A stretch of 54,439 nucleotides of DNA from VFZS01 sp964353255 (GCA_964353255.1 CAYGVJ010000014.1:1-54439); one strand, 5' to 3'. Positions 14,717 to 23,119 are shown, counted from the stretch's first letter. The notes: a model not told the origin generated them from the sequence alone. Numbers and translations: made by a program.

Positions 14717-16253
14717 GGATGGTGCCCAGGATGCCCTCCAACCCATAAAGCGCTTTCGCGAACCTCGTCGGAACCAGACGTTCCTCTCGGACCCGCAAGT
14801 GGCTGAGCATGTCGGGAATCCTGGTGACCCGTTGCGCGAACATGAAGGCGCCCTCAAGGCTGAACCAGAAAGCTGTCGAAGCGAGTTTGGCCAGCGCCCA
14901 CAGCCGCCGGCGACCGGTACAACTCGTGAACAACTGCCGTGGAGCCGGGGGCAAGACCCGCGCCCCGCCAGGGACATCTTCGTCCCGCCCCCCGTCCTCG
15001 GACTGCACGTGCCGCCACCGTCCCCAATCGCGTCCGAAAACGGTCCAGCCTAGAAAGTAGACGGCGGCGAAACCCAACACCAGCACCGCAAAAGAGCGCA
15101 ACAGAACGCTGACGCGCGTGCCATACCCATCCAGGAAACGGGACAGGTTGAGCCACAGCCTCTCCAGACTCATGCGCGGCCGCTCCTCCAGAGCCAGCAG
15201 CTTCCGCCGGGTCTCCATGGTGCGATAGTGGAGTCCCAGGTACTCGCGGGTGTGCCCCGACTGGCGGTACTTCTCGCTGAGGGCCCGGTAGGCCATCTCC
15301 GCCCGGGCGTAATCGAGCCGTGTCGCGACCGGGTTCTTGGTGTCGAGCACGCGGGTGTCCGCATCCCGCTCCTCTCCCACCATGAAGTCCGACCCGCTCC
15401 AGTCCACGTATGACAACTCGACCTTGCGAAAGTCCAGGTCCCCAAAGTGCGTAAGAAACACGCGCGTCCGCACCAGCCGCAGAGGCGTCGCCAGCTTGAC
15501 GGCGCCGAGGCGGGTGTTGGAGAGGTCGGCTTCAGTCAGGTCAACGTCGTCGATCACCGAGCCGAAGAAATCGGCGCCGGACAAATCGGCCGCCCGGAAG
15601 CTGGCGCCCGTCAGATCGACATCCACGAACCGGGCGCCGGCGAGGGTGGCATTCGCCAGAACGGCTTTGCACATCGAGCTGGAGTGAAACTCGGTGCCCT
15701 CCAGATACTTGGTGTTGTCAAACCGAGCGCCGTCCAGCTTGCAGCGGCGAAACCTAGCCCGGCTTCCGAGCCGCGCTTGGCTCAGGTCCACGCCCCGCAG
15801 ATCACAGTCCAGGAAGTCGGCGGAGCGCAGATCGGCCGAGGACATGTTCGCATTGCGCAGGTCCACTTCCTTGAACGTCACGCCCCGCATCAGCGCGGAG
15901 CCCAATTGCGCGCCTTGCAGGTCAACCTTGTTGAACCGGGCGTAATCCCAGCAGATGCGGGACAGCCCTGCCCTTCCACCCAGGCGGGCGGCGTCCACCT
16001 GGATCCCGCGCAGATCAAACCAGGTTTCGGCGGTCAAGGCTGGCGCAATCACCAGCGGCGGCAGAGGCTGGTCGCGGTCCGGCCGGCCCAGAGCCGCCAG
16101 CACCTTCCGCTGGGTCTCCCGATCAAGCTGCTGGAAAGGAAGCAGCCCGGGAGGCGATCCCTCGGTGAATGGGAAGACTTCCTCACCCAAGGCGCAGACG
16201 GAAATCAGGCAACTCGCCGCGAACACCAACACCGTTGCGAAAGCAGACCTCAT
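14670..16253 (-). CDS. Exported pentapeptide-repeat protein with C-terminal channel-like membrane domain
   Basis: 527 residues. A signal peptide (FATVLVFAASCLISVCALG) is followed at about residues 85-300 by pentapeptide repeats of A(D/N)LxX type (VDLRNANMSSADLRSADFLD, ADLSGADFFGSV, ADLSNTRLGAV). A helical linker (YRALSEKYRQSGHTREYLG) follows. Next come SRFLDGYGTRVSVLLRSFAV and a membrane helix, then FWFSLEGAFMF and EGILGTILIGLAARM. The layout matches pentapeptide/Ion_trans_2 proteins, but no TxGxG selectivity filter is present. It overlaps the permease gene by ATGA, so it belongs to the ABC operon. Its function there is unknown. Confidence 0.75.
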   Translation of the reverse strand: MRSAFATVLVFAASCLISVCALGEEVFPFTEGSPPGLLPFQQLDRETQRKVLAALGRPDRDQPLPPLVIAPALTAETWFDLRGIQVDAARLGGRAGLSRICWDYARFNKVDLQGAQLGSALMRGVTFKEVDLRNANMSSADLRSADFLDCDLRGVDLSQARLGSRARFRRCKLDGARFDNTKYLEGTEFHSSSMCKAVLANATLAGARFVDVDLTGASFRAADLSGADFFGSVIDDVDLTEADLSNTRLGAVKLATPLRLVRTRVFLTHFGDLDFRKVELSYVDWSGSDFMVGEERDADTRVLDTKNPVATRLDYARAEMAYRALSEKYRQSGHTREYLGLHYRTMETRRKLLALEERPRMSLERLWLNLSRFLDGYGTRVSVLLRSFAVLVLGFAAVYFLGWTVFGRDWGRWRHVQSEDGGRDEDVPGGARVLPPAPRQLFTSCTGRRRLWALAKLASTAFWFSLEGAFMFAQRVTRIPDMLSHLRVREERLVPTRFAKALYGLEGILGTILIGLAARMVVLVVGS

Positions 16254-17614
16254 GGGACGGGCACGAACTCGTGGATGAGGGCCAAAGGACGCCCCGCAAC
16301 ATAGATCAGGCGCTCCCGTTGGAACAGCTTCGGGCTTCCCTGTTTCCGGAAAAGCAGCCACAGCCTCTGGGATGTTACCTCTCGGAGCCGCAGGTCCCGG
16401 TACGAGCAGGGCTCGTGGTTTCCCCGGAGTATCTGCCCCAGGGTCTGTTGCTGCGACTGAAGGTCGTTTCGGGAGCGCTCGCTGAACGCCCCCAGGTGAG
16501 CCCACGAACGCGCGAAAAGCACCGGCTCACCGGCGGGATCTTGGACGAGCACGTCCCGCTGGATCACCTGGCCGCTTTTCAGGTACGGGCCGAAGAACTG
16601 GATCACGTCCCGCGGAACCATGTAGGGGCGACCCTGGTGCAGTATCGTCGGCCGGATGGGGACGCCCATCTGCTGTTGAAGGGTCTCGCTTACCCGACTG
16701 GTCGTCAGCAGATCCTTCAGCGGCTGCGGCAACGCCATCAGCGCTGTGCGCGAGACGGGTCTGGTCGCCCCTGGAGGCTCCGTCAGCTTGCGATCTCCGC
16801 TCCTGAGGTCCCATCGAATCAGCCGCCCCTTCAGCGCGTGAACGCCGCTGTTCAGGGCCCAGCCTAAGAAGGCGGTCACCAACACGCCGCCCAGCACCTG
16901 CGCCTGTTCGTGCTGCTCCTGGTGGTAGTACAAGTACCAGCCCAACCCACCCCTGGCGGGCCAGAAGATCTCGACTGTAACCGTGAGCAAGAAGGCGACA
17001 GCGCAGGCCAGTTCGATTCCCGTCAGCACACCGGGCGCCGCCCACCTCAACAGGGCCAGCCTTCGCTGCCACGGGGACTGGCGCTGGAAACGAAGCGTGT
17101 CGTAGACCTCCTGGGGCAGGAGACGCACGCCGTTGGCCGTGTTGATCAATACCGGCCAGATGGCTCCAAAGACGATGACCACTAACTGCGAGCCCAGCCC
17201 GTAGCCGACAATCAGCGCGCAAACCGGCCAAACCGAGGCGCTGGGAAGCCCCCGCAAGAGGTTGGCGATCGGGTAGCCGAACGTGTGGGCGGTTCTGGAA
17301 ACACCCAAGGCGAAGCCCGCCGCGATGCCGAGCACGGCGGCCAAGCCGAAGCCGCACAGAAACCGAAACAAGCTGTGCAGGATGTGCTCAGAGAGGGTCT
17401 TGGAAGTGTTCTGATCGGCGTATGTCTCCGGCGTGCGCACCAAATCGACTGCCAGCACCCGCACGATCGCCGAGGGGCTGGCCCATTCGCTCCGGTCCCA
17501 AAACGGCGTGGAGGCCAGCAACTCCCAACAGGCCAGCAGGAGCAGGAATGCCGCGCCCAGAAGCCAATAGGGGTGCTTCCTGGAGACGGCAGCGATCACG
17601 TGTGGCCGATCCAT
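16250..17614 (-). CDS. NitT/TauT-type ABC permease fused to a chorismate-lyase-like (UbiC/DUF98) domain
   Basis: 454 residues. Residues 15-265 are a typical NitT/TauT permease: LLGAAFLLLLACWELLAS, then FRFLCGFGLAAVLGIAAGFA, PIANLLRGLPSASVWPVCAL, and an EAA loop VRLLPQEVYDTLRF. Residues 290-454 resemble UbiC: LLTTSRVSETLQQQMGVPI, VIQRDVLVQDPAGEPVLFAR, LGQILR, RLIYVAGRPLALIHEFVPV. Arg353 and Glu449 align with the Arg (QRDVLV) and Glu (LIHEF) that UbiC uses, by my own alignment from memory. No stop or restart separates the two parts. It overlaps the ATPase gene by 19 nt and the pentapeptide gene by 4 nt. Confidence 0.75.
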   Translation of the reverse strand: MDRPHVIAAVSRKHPYWLLGAAFLLLLACWELLASTPFWDRSEWASPSAIVRVLAVDLVRTPETYADQNTSKTLSEHILHSLFRFLCGFGLAAVLGIAAGFALGVSRTAHTFGYPIANLLRGLPSASVWPVCALIVGYGLGSQLVVIVFGAIWPVLINTANGVRLLPQEVYDTLRFQRQSPWQRRLALLRWAAPGVLTGIELACAVAFLLTVTVEIFWPARGGLGWYLYYHQEQHEQAQVLGGVLVTAFLGWALNSGVHALKGRLIRWDLRSGDRKLTEPPGATRPVSRTALMALPQPLKDLLTTSRVSETLQQQMGVPIRPTILHQGRPYMVPRDVIQFFGPYLKSGQVIQRDVLVQDPAGEPVLFARSWAHLGAFSERSRNDLQSQQQTLGQILRGNHEPCSYRDLRLREVTSQRLWLLFRKQGSPKLFQRERLIYVAGRPLALIHEFVPVP

Positions 17615-18345
17615 GACACGATGTCCTCGACGGTCACGGAACCCTTCTCAAACGTCATGTGTTCCGGCTTGCCGTAGCCCGTCCGGAGGGCCACCAACCG
17701 GTCAGCCAGGGCGAGCGCGTGGGAGATGTCGTGGGTCACCAGCAAAAGAGCCAGGGACTGCGCCTGCATCCTGCGGAGCCCCGACAAGAGCTGCGCGATA
17801 TCGGGCTTCAGGGTGGGGTCCAGGTTGGCAAACGGCTCATCCATGAACAGCAGCTTCGGCTGCTTCACCAGGGCGCGGCAGATGGCAACCCGCTGTTGCT
17901 CGCCCCCGCTCAGCAAGCGGACGTTGAACTTGGCCTTGTCCGCTATCTTGAAACCTTCCAGCAGCTCGCCGGCCCGCCGGCTCTCCTCCGGCGAGATCCC
18001 CTCCTCCTCGACCGCCAGGAGCACGTTTTGCTCCGCGGTCAACGACGGGAGCAGTCCCACCTGGAAGTTCTGAGCTACGTAGGCGAATTCCGGAAGAGGC
18101 CTGGCGACCGTTTTGCCATCGACTGCGACCTCGCCCTCTAGAACGTGCCCCACCTGCGGATTCTCAGCAAGCTCGGCCTGGATCAGGCCGCAGCAAAGGC
18201 GCAGCAGCGTGGATTTGCCGCAGCCCGACTGGCCTACCACCGCCAGGAACTCATTCGGCTGGAGCGCGAAACTGCAATCGTAGACGATGGGGGGCTCGCT
18301 GATCCGGTACCAGAAGCACAACTCCCGGACTTCCAGCAGACTCAT
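17596..18345 (-). CDS. ABC transporter ATP-binding protein (NitT/TauT type)
   Basis: 249 residues with a complete nucleotide-binding domain. Walker A is GQSGCGKSTLLRL, the Q-loop is FAYVAQNFQVGLLPSLT, the signature is LSGGEQQRVAICRAL, Walker B is KLLFMDEPFANLD and the switch His is in LLVTHDISHAL. It drives import with the permease encoded just downstream (19-nt overlap) and the lipoprotein encoded upstream (4-nt ATGA overlap). This family usually serves nitrate, sulfonates, pyrimidine precursors or aromatic acids; the substrate is not evident here. Confidence 0.93.
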   Translation of the reverse strand: MSLLEVRELCFWYRISEPPIVYDCSFALQPNEFLAVVGQSGCGKSTLLRLCCGLIQAELAENPQVGHVLEGEVAVDGKTVARPLPEFAYVAQNFQVGLLPSLTAEQNVLLAVEEEGISPEESRRAGELLEGFKIADKAKFNVRLLSGGEQQRVAICRALVKQPKLLFMDEPFANLDPTLKPDIAQLLSGLRRMQAQSLALLLVTHDISHALALADRLVALRTGYGKPEHMTFEKGSVTVEDIVSWIGHT

Positions 18346-19340
18346 CGGCTCGCCTTCTCTGTGTAAATCAGGTCGTCAGGGTTCACGTCCGCCTCTATGA
18401 ACCCGAATTTGCGCATCTCCTGGATCAACTCGCCCAGCGCAGCCCTGTCCACGGCAGGCTCGAAGGCCGGCATCCCCATGACCGCCAGGTCGTCCTTCCC
18501 AATCCGCGTGAACGAGCCCAGAATCTGTCGGGCTTCCGGCTCGTTGTTTCGGATGAACTCGCTCGCCAGTCGAAAGGCACGCACGAACCGCTTGGCCACA
18601 TCCGCGCTGGTCTCCGCCCACTTCCGGGTCACCGCGTAGGTCGCCACCACCGTATTCTGGGAGACCTCCTGGTACTGCCTGGCCAGCAGCCTGAAACGCC
18701 CGCTGCGCAGGGCCGGCTCGATAAACGGCTCGACCACCGAAGCGACATCGACCGTGTCTCTCTCCAAAGCCGGCAGCATCTCGGGAAAGCCGATGGGCAC
18801 GATGTTCAACTGCGTCCCAGGCACGCCTTTTTCGGCCAGGAAGCGCCGCAGCATCAATTCCTCGATATTGCGCACCGTGTTCAGCGCGATTCTGGTTCGC
18901 GGCTTCACCAGGTCCCGGACGGTTAGGCTCGAGTCTCGTCGAACCAGAAGGGCGTGGTTGGTGTAGCCCGGGCGCTCGTAGCTGGCGCCTACCAGGCTGA
19001 CGAACGAATTCGGGGAGCCCCGCGGCAGCCCCGCATTCAGCACAATCACGGAGGCGACGTTGGTAAAGCCTATTTGCAGCTCTCCCTGGCGGACGGCCGG
19101 CAGAATCGCCGCCCCTCCCTTCATGGGCAGAAGCTCGATCTCGATTCCCTCCGCCTGGAAGTACCGGTTGGCGATTCCGACATAAAGGTGGGCGCATTCT
19201 GCGATCGGGATGTAGCCCACCTTCACCTTCACCAACGCCGGCTTGGTCCCCGGCGGCGGCTGGCGACACCCGAAAGCCGACAGCAAAACCGCCGCCAGAA
19301 CCAGGCGCCGCAGTATATGATCCGAAAATCTGTCAGTCAC
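18342..19340 (-). CDS. ABC transporter substrate-binding lipoprotein (NMT1/SsuA-like)
   Basis: 332 residues. A lipobox (LLSAFGC, Cys at about residue 22) follows a hydrophobic signal (LRRLVLAAVLLSAFG). The mature part is a NitT/TauT periplasmic binding protein: VGYIPIAECAHLYVGIANRY, LLPMKGGAAILPAVRQGELQ, TVRNIEELMLRRFLAEKG and VDVASVVEPFIEPALRSG. The GTG at 19340 is chosen because it is downstream of a good promoter and starts the signal sequence; an ATG at 19409 lies inside the promoter -35. As the first gene of a four-gene operon it provides ligand capture for the permease-UbiC fusion. Confidence 0.88.
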   Translation of the reverse strand: MTDRFSDHILRRLVLAAVLLSAFGCRQPPPGTKPALVKVKVGYIPIAECAHLYVGIANRYFQAEGIEIELLPMKGGAAILPAVRQGELQIGFTNVASVIVLNAGLPRGSPNSFVSLVGASYERPGYTNHALLVRRDSSLTVRDLVKPRTRIALNTVRNIEELMLRRFLAEKGVPGTQLNIVPIGFPEMLPALERDTVDVASVVEPFIEPALRSGRFRLLARQYQEVSQNTVVATYAVTRKWAETSADVAKRFVRAFRLASEFIRNNEPEARQILGSFTRIGKDDLAVMGMPAFEPAVDRAALGELIQEMRKFGFIEADVNPDDLIYTEKASR

Positions 19341-19377
19341 TCCCCACTTTCCCCTTTTCTCGCCTGTACGCTCTACA

Positions 19378-19406
19378 ACGTTATCCGGACGCTCGGAATT
19401 TGTCAA
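19378..19406 (-). promoter_or_regulatory. Promoter of the ABC/pentapeptide operon
   Basis: On the minus strand, a perfect -35 TTGACA (19406-19401), a 17-nt spacer and TAACGT (19383-19378) lie about 40 nt upstream of the lipoprotein GTG. The -10 is only a partial match. Confidence 0.5.
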
Positions 19407-19522
19407 CATGCCCTGCTGCTGTTCGCGGATCTTCGGGCCAGCCTTCCGCGCGACCCTTCTCGCCGCCGTGCCGGGACCACCTCCGCCGTGCGCGGGGCTG
19501 GCGCGGAGGTGGCTCCCTGCTG

Positions 19523-19528
19523 GATAAT
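19523..19528 (+). promoter_or_regulatory. -10 element of a likely leaderless promoter (DUF4380 gene)
   Basis: GATAAT, within TGCTGGATAATAC, ends 7 nt before the ATG at 19536. No ribosome binding site is present, so transcription probably begins at the start codon. Confidence 0.45.
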
Positions 19529-19535
19529 ACCCTCG

Positions 19536-20498
19536 ATGCTCCGAATCCTTGCTTTGACTCTGACCCTGCTTATGAGCGCCACTGCTGCCGTACGCATCGA
19601 GAAGACTGCCTACCAGGGCTGGCCCAACTGCTACCGGATCACGAATGGAGAAATCGAGCTGATCGTCACCGCCGACGTCGGCCCGCGCATCATGCGTTGC
19701 GCCTTCGTGGGCGGCCAGAACCTGTTCAAGGAGTTTCCCGAGCAACTGGGCAAGAGCGGCGAACGCGACTTCCAGCTTCGCGGCGGTCACCGTCTCTGGG
19801 TGGCGCCCGAGCGGCTGGCCACCACCTGGGCGCCCGACAACGCGCCGGTGAAGATCGACACTCGGGGAGACGTCCTGGAGGCCACGGCCCCGGTCGAGCC
19901 TTCGACGGGCCTTCAGAAGCAGATCGTGGTGAGAATGGAAGCCTCCGAGGCGCGGGTCGAAGTGCTGCATCGGGTCACCAACACCGGTCCCTGGACCATC
20001 GAGCTGGCGCCCTGGGCGCTGACCATGCTCGCGCCGGGCGGCGCCGAGGTCATGGGTCTTCCCCCGCGCGGCAAGCACCCCGAGGTTCTGCTGCCCACCA
20101 ACCCGCTGGTGATGTGGGCTTACACGGACCTGAGCGATAAGCGCTGGAGATTCACCAGGAAGTACGTCATCCTGCGTCAGGACCCGAAGGTCGCCGCCCC
20201 CCAGAAGCTCGGGTTGTTCAACCCGCGCACCTGGGCCGCGTATCTGCTGGGTTCGGACCTGTTCCTCAAGCAGCTCACGGCGGACCCGGCGCGCATCTAC
20301 CCCGATCTTGGCTGCTCGTTTGAGACCTTCACCAACGCCGAGTTTCTGGAGATGGAGACGCTCGGCCCGATGGCCAAGCTGGAGCCGGGCCAGGCCGCCG
20401 TGCACCTGGAGCGCTGGAGCCTGCGCAAGGGAGTGCGCATCGCCGCTTGGAGCGACGCGGAACTCGACAAGGTGCTACTGCCGGCGCTGGGGAAGTGA
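19536..20498 (+). CDS. DUF4380 (aldose-epimerase-like) exported protein
   Basis: 320 residues. A short signal peptide (LRILALTLTLLMSATAA) precedes a beta-rich domain resembling DUF4380 and galactose-mutarotase folds: CYRITNGEIELIVTADVGPR, HRLWVAPERLATTWAPDN, LHRVTNTGPWTIELAPWALT and a late FETFTNAEFLEMETLGP. Such proteins are common in Acidobacteriota and Planctomycetes near sugar-degradation genes; activity is not established. The ATG at 19536 fits the signal peptide. It is divergent from the ABC operon and convergent with the sialidase-like gene. Confidence 0.75.
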   Translation: MLRILALTLTLLMSATAAVRIEKTAYQGWPNCYRITNGEIELIVTADVGPRIMRCAFVGGQNLFKEFPEQLGKSGERDFQLRGGHRLWVAPERLATTWAPDNAPVKIDTRGDVLEATAPVEPSTGLQKQIVVRMEASEARVEVLHRVTNTGPWTIELAPWALTMLAPGGAEVMGLPPRGKHPEVLLPTNPLVMWAYTDLSDKRWRFTRKYVILRQDPKVAAPQKLGLFNPRTWAAYLLGSDLFLKQLTADPARIYPDLGCSFETFTNAEFLEMETLGPMAKLEPGQAAVHLERWSLRKGVRIAAWSDAELDKVLLPALGK

Positions 20499-20505
20499 AC
20501 GCACC

Positions 20506-20640
20506 TGAGAAGCTGTGAAAAGACCGGTGGACAGGCGAAACCGCCTGTCCCACGGTGGGCCAAGTGCTCTGATTGCAGGGTGGGACAGGCAGTGTTGCCT
20601 GTCCGTTCGAGCTGTCACCCGGTCTTTTCACAGCTTCTCA
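20506..20640. repeat. Composite inverted repeat with two inner palindromes (family B), probable bidirectional terminator
   Basis: Outer arms at 20506-20529 (TGAGAAGCTGTGAAAAGACC and on) and 20616-20640 are inverted copies of about 24 bp with a single bulge. Inside are two hairpins, GGACAGGCGAAACCGCCTGTCC and GGGACAGGCAGTGTTGCCTGTCC, themselves near-copies in opposite orientation. The whole would fold as a three-armed structure. It begins 8 nt after the DUF4380 stop and lies between two convergent genes, a suitable place for two-way termination. Confidence 0.7.
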
Positions 20641-20660
20641 CGCGCGCGGCTCGGTTACCG

Positions 20661-20690
20661 TTTCGGAGCCACGAGCGTCAGCGAGTGGTC
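20661..20690 (+). repeat. REP sequence (family A) at the 3' end of the sialidase-like gene
   Basis: TTTCGGAGCCACGAGCGTCA followed by GCGAGTGGTC is a REP copy. On the minus strand it supplies the last codons and the TGA stop of the sialidase-like gene (ending RRTTR at 20678). Confidence 0.7.
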
Positions 20691-21646
20691 CGGCGCGCGG
20701 GCGCGGGCAGCTTCACCTTGGCCAGGTAGATGCTGGCTCTGCCTTCGTGCGAGGAGTAGTAGCTGACCCAGAGCAGGCCGTCTTCGAATGCCAGGCCCGG
20801 GTAGCTGGTGTCGCCGCCGGAGGGCAGCGCCAGAAACTCGGTGAGCCGGCCCGCCTCCGCGTCCAGCCAGAGGAGCGCCGTGCGGACCCTGCCGTCGTAC
20901 AGACGCCCACCGGCGACAATCCGCCCATCGGGCAGCCGGATCATGTTGGGGCCGCCCAGCCGCAGGCCGAGGTCCTTCCACTGCCAGGCGCGGTATGGGG
21001 GCCGGGCGCTGCCCAGAAGGGCAGTGGAGGGCTGGCCATCGCGGCGCAGCAGGCATAACCCTGTATCGTCATCCAGAAAGAGCAGTGAACCCTCGCTGGG
21101 AGACCCCTCCGCGTAAAGGTTGTCCACCAAGGGGGCGAACGTCGTACCGTTCCGGCTGGCGTACAGCCGAACCTGGGAACGGCCGTAGCCCACCGCGTAG
21201 GCCACGCCGAGATGCCAGTTCGCCCGCCACAACCACATGCCGGGGTCGCCGATAGCGACCGGCTCGCTCCAGTCTCGCCCGTCGGAGGAGAACCAGGCCA
21301 GCGTGCGGGCTGGGATCTCGGGAGACTCGCGAACCACCGAGAAGCTGGTGAGCATCAGGCGCCCGTCGGGAGTGGGGGTCAACTTCGGATCCCGCAGATC
21401 CGCGGGCTGCGTGAAGTGGGCCGCAGAGTGCCAGACGCGGCCGTCGGATGAGCTCAGCAGCCGCACGGCCCCGTCCGGCGAGACGTGCCCGGCGCCTTCA
21501 CGAAAGGCGCAGTACCAGCGGCCCTTGAAGCGGGCCAGGTCCGTGAAAGCGCTGTGCGGCGCCTGGCCCCAGATGCGGCTGATCTCGACCTGCTCCGCGG
21601 CCCCGCAGACCACACACCAGAGACCGGCAAGCGCGGCCAGCCGCAC
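20678..21646 (-). CDS. Sialidase/BNR-repeat family exported protein
   Basis: 322 residues with a short signal peptide (LAALAGLWCVVCGAAEQ). Repeated Asp-box-like segments (SSSDGRVWHSA, SSDGRDWSEP, ASRNGTTFAPL) and strand patterns (DPKLTPTPDGRLMLT, GPNMIRLPDGRIVAGG, YPGLAFEDGLLWVSYYSSHE) fit the six-bladed sialidase/BNR fold. The catalytic residues were not mapped, so true sialidase activity is not asserted. The GTG at 21646 is 3 nt downstream of the trpB2 stop, an odd operon partner. The C-terminus runs into a REP, which provides its stop. Confidence 0.75.
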   Translation of the reverse strand: MRLAALAGLWCVVCGAAEQVEISRIWGQAPHSAFTDLARFKGRWYCAFREGAGHVSPDGAVRLLSSSDGRVWHSAAHFTQPADLRDPKLTPTPDGRLMLTSFSVVRESPEIPARTLAWFSSDGRDWSEPVAIGDPGMWLWRANWHLGVAYAVGYGRSQVRLYASRNGTTFAPLVDNLYAEGSPSEGSLLFLDDDTGLCLLRRDGQPSTALLGSARPPYRAWQWKDLGLRLGGPNMIRLPDGRIVAGGRLYDGRVRTALLWLDAEAGRLTEFLALPSGGDTSYPGLAFEDGLLWVSYYSSHEGRASIYLAKVKLPAPARRTTR

Positions 21647-21649
21647 GAC

Positions 21650-23005
21650 CTACACCCTGGGCAACGACTGCATGGCCCGGGCGATCTCCTCCTCCGGGTG
21701 CTCGTAGTCCAGGAGCTTGCCGGCGAAGTAACTGTCGAAGGCGCCCATGTCGAAGTGCCCGTGGCCGCTGAGGTTGAACAGGATCACGCGAGGGCGCCCT
21801 TGTTCGCGGGCCGCCAGGGCCTCGTCCACGGCGGCGCGAATAGCGTGGGCCGACTCGGGAGCCGGCAGGATGCCCTCGTTCCGGGCGAAGGTCACCGCGG
21901 CCTCGAAGACCGTGTTCTGCGGGTAGGCCCGCGCCTCGATCAACCCCAGCCGCAACATGTGACTCATCAGCGGGGAAGCCCCGTGGTAGCGGAGGCCGCC
22001 GGCGTGGATGCCCGCGGGGACGAAAGTGTGCCCGAGGGTGTACATCTTCACCAGGGGCGTCAGCTTGGCGGTGTCCCCGAAATCGTAGGCGTAGATGCCC
22101 TTGGTCAGGGTGGGGCAGGCCGTGGGTTCCACTGCCATCAGCCGCACCCCGTTGCCCTGTAGCTTGTCGAAGGCGAACGGGAGCGCGATCCCGGCGAAGT
22201 TGCTGCCGCCGCCGAAGCAGCCGATGATCACGTCGGGGTACTCGCCGGCCATCTCCATTTGCAGCTTGGCTTCCTGGCCGATCACGGTCTGGTGCAGCAG
22301 GACGTGGTTGAGCACGCTGCCCAGCGAGTAGTTGGTGTCGGAGTGGGTGGCCGCATCCTCGACCGCCTCGCTGATGGCGATGCCCAGGCTGCCGGGCGAG
22401 TCCGGGGTGGCTGCCAGGACCGCCCGGCCGGACTGCGTCTCCTCGCTCGGACTCGGATAGACTACGGCGCCCCAGGCGTTCATCATCATGCGCCGGTAGG
22501 GCTTCTGCTGGTAGCTGATCTTGACCATGTACACCGTGCAGTCCAGCCCGAACAGCCGGCAGGCCAGCGCCAAAGCGCTGCCCCACTGCCCGGCCCCGGT
22601 TTCGGTGGCCAGCCGCCGCATGCCGGCCACCTTGTTGTAGTAGGCCTGAGCCACGGCGGTGTTGGGCTTATGGCTGCCGGCCGGGCTGGTGCCCTCGTAC
22701 TTGTAGTAGATGTGAGCCGGCGTATCGAGCGCCTTCTCCAGGCGGTAAGCGCGGTATAGGGGCGTGGGCCGCCACAGGCGGTAGATGTCCAGGACCTCGC
22801 CGGGAATGTCAATCTCCGGCTGGGGAGAGAACTCCTGCTCGATGAGCGCCATGGGGAAGATGGCCTGCAAGTCCTCGGGCCCCAGGGGCTTCAGGGTCCC
22901 AGGGTTTAGGGGCGGTTCCATCGGCTCGGGCAAAGCGGGCAGGATGTTCACCCAAGCCGTGGGAATCTGGTCGTCGGTCAGAATGAACTTCGCGCGGTCA
23001 GGCAC
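21650..23005 (-). CDS. trpB: TrpB2-type tryptophan synthase beta subunit-like protein
   Basis: 451 residues, longer than TrpB1 and typical of TrpB2. Features are the N-terminal PTAWVNILPALPEPMEPPLN, RPTPLYRAYRLEKALDTP, the PLP-lysine motif GTSPAGSHKPNTAVAQAYYN, the phosphate-binding loop GCFGGGSNFAGIALPF and the C-terminal ILFNLSGHGHFDM. The enzyme condenses indole with serine using PLP. TrpB2 often lies away from trpA, as here, and may salvage indole. The GTG at 23005 follows AAGGAGCTACT. No other trp gene is in the window. Confidence 0.92.
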   Translation of the reverse strand: MPDRAKFILTDDQIPTAWVNILPALPEPMEPPLNPGTLKPLGPEDLQAIFPMALIEQEFSPQPEIDIPGEVLDIYRLWRPTPLYRAYRLEKALDTPAHIYYKYEGTSPAGSHKPNTAVAQAYYNKVAGMRRLATETGAGQWGSALALACRLFGLDCTVYMVKISYQQKPYRRMMMNAWGAVVYPSPSEETQSGRAVLAATPDSPGSLGIAISEAVEDAATHSDTNYSLGSVLNHVLLHQTVIGQEAKLQMEMAGEYPDVIIGCFGGGSNFAGIALPFAFDKLQGNGVRLMAVEPTACPTLTKGIYAYDFGDTAKLTPLVKMYTLGHTFVPAGIHAGGLRYHGASPLMSHMLRLGLIEARAYPQNTVFEAAVTFARNEGILPAPESAHAIRAAVDEALAAREQGRPRVILFNLSGHGHFDMGAFDSYFAGKLLDYEHPEEEIARAMQSLPRV

Positions 23006-23085
23006 AGTAGCTCCTTGAGGGTGGGATGAAAGTGCCTATTGTAGAACAGAAGCCGCCCCAGTACGAGGCGGAGCAGGGAAAAACC

Positions 23086-23117
23086 GACAGGCCATGTACC
23101 CTTTGGGTGGCCTGTCC
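23086..23117 (-). terminator. Hairpin after the IscA-type gene
   Basis: GACAGGCCA and TGGCCTGTC form a perfect 9-bp stem around a 13-nt loop, 3 nt beyond the IscA-type stop and upstream of trpB2. It lacks a clear T-run and resembles repeat family B (CAGGC...GCCTG), so termination is only likely. Confidence 0.45.
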
Positions 23118-23119
23118 TA

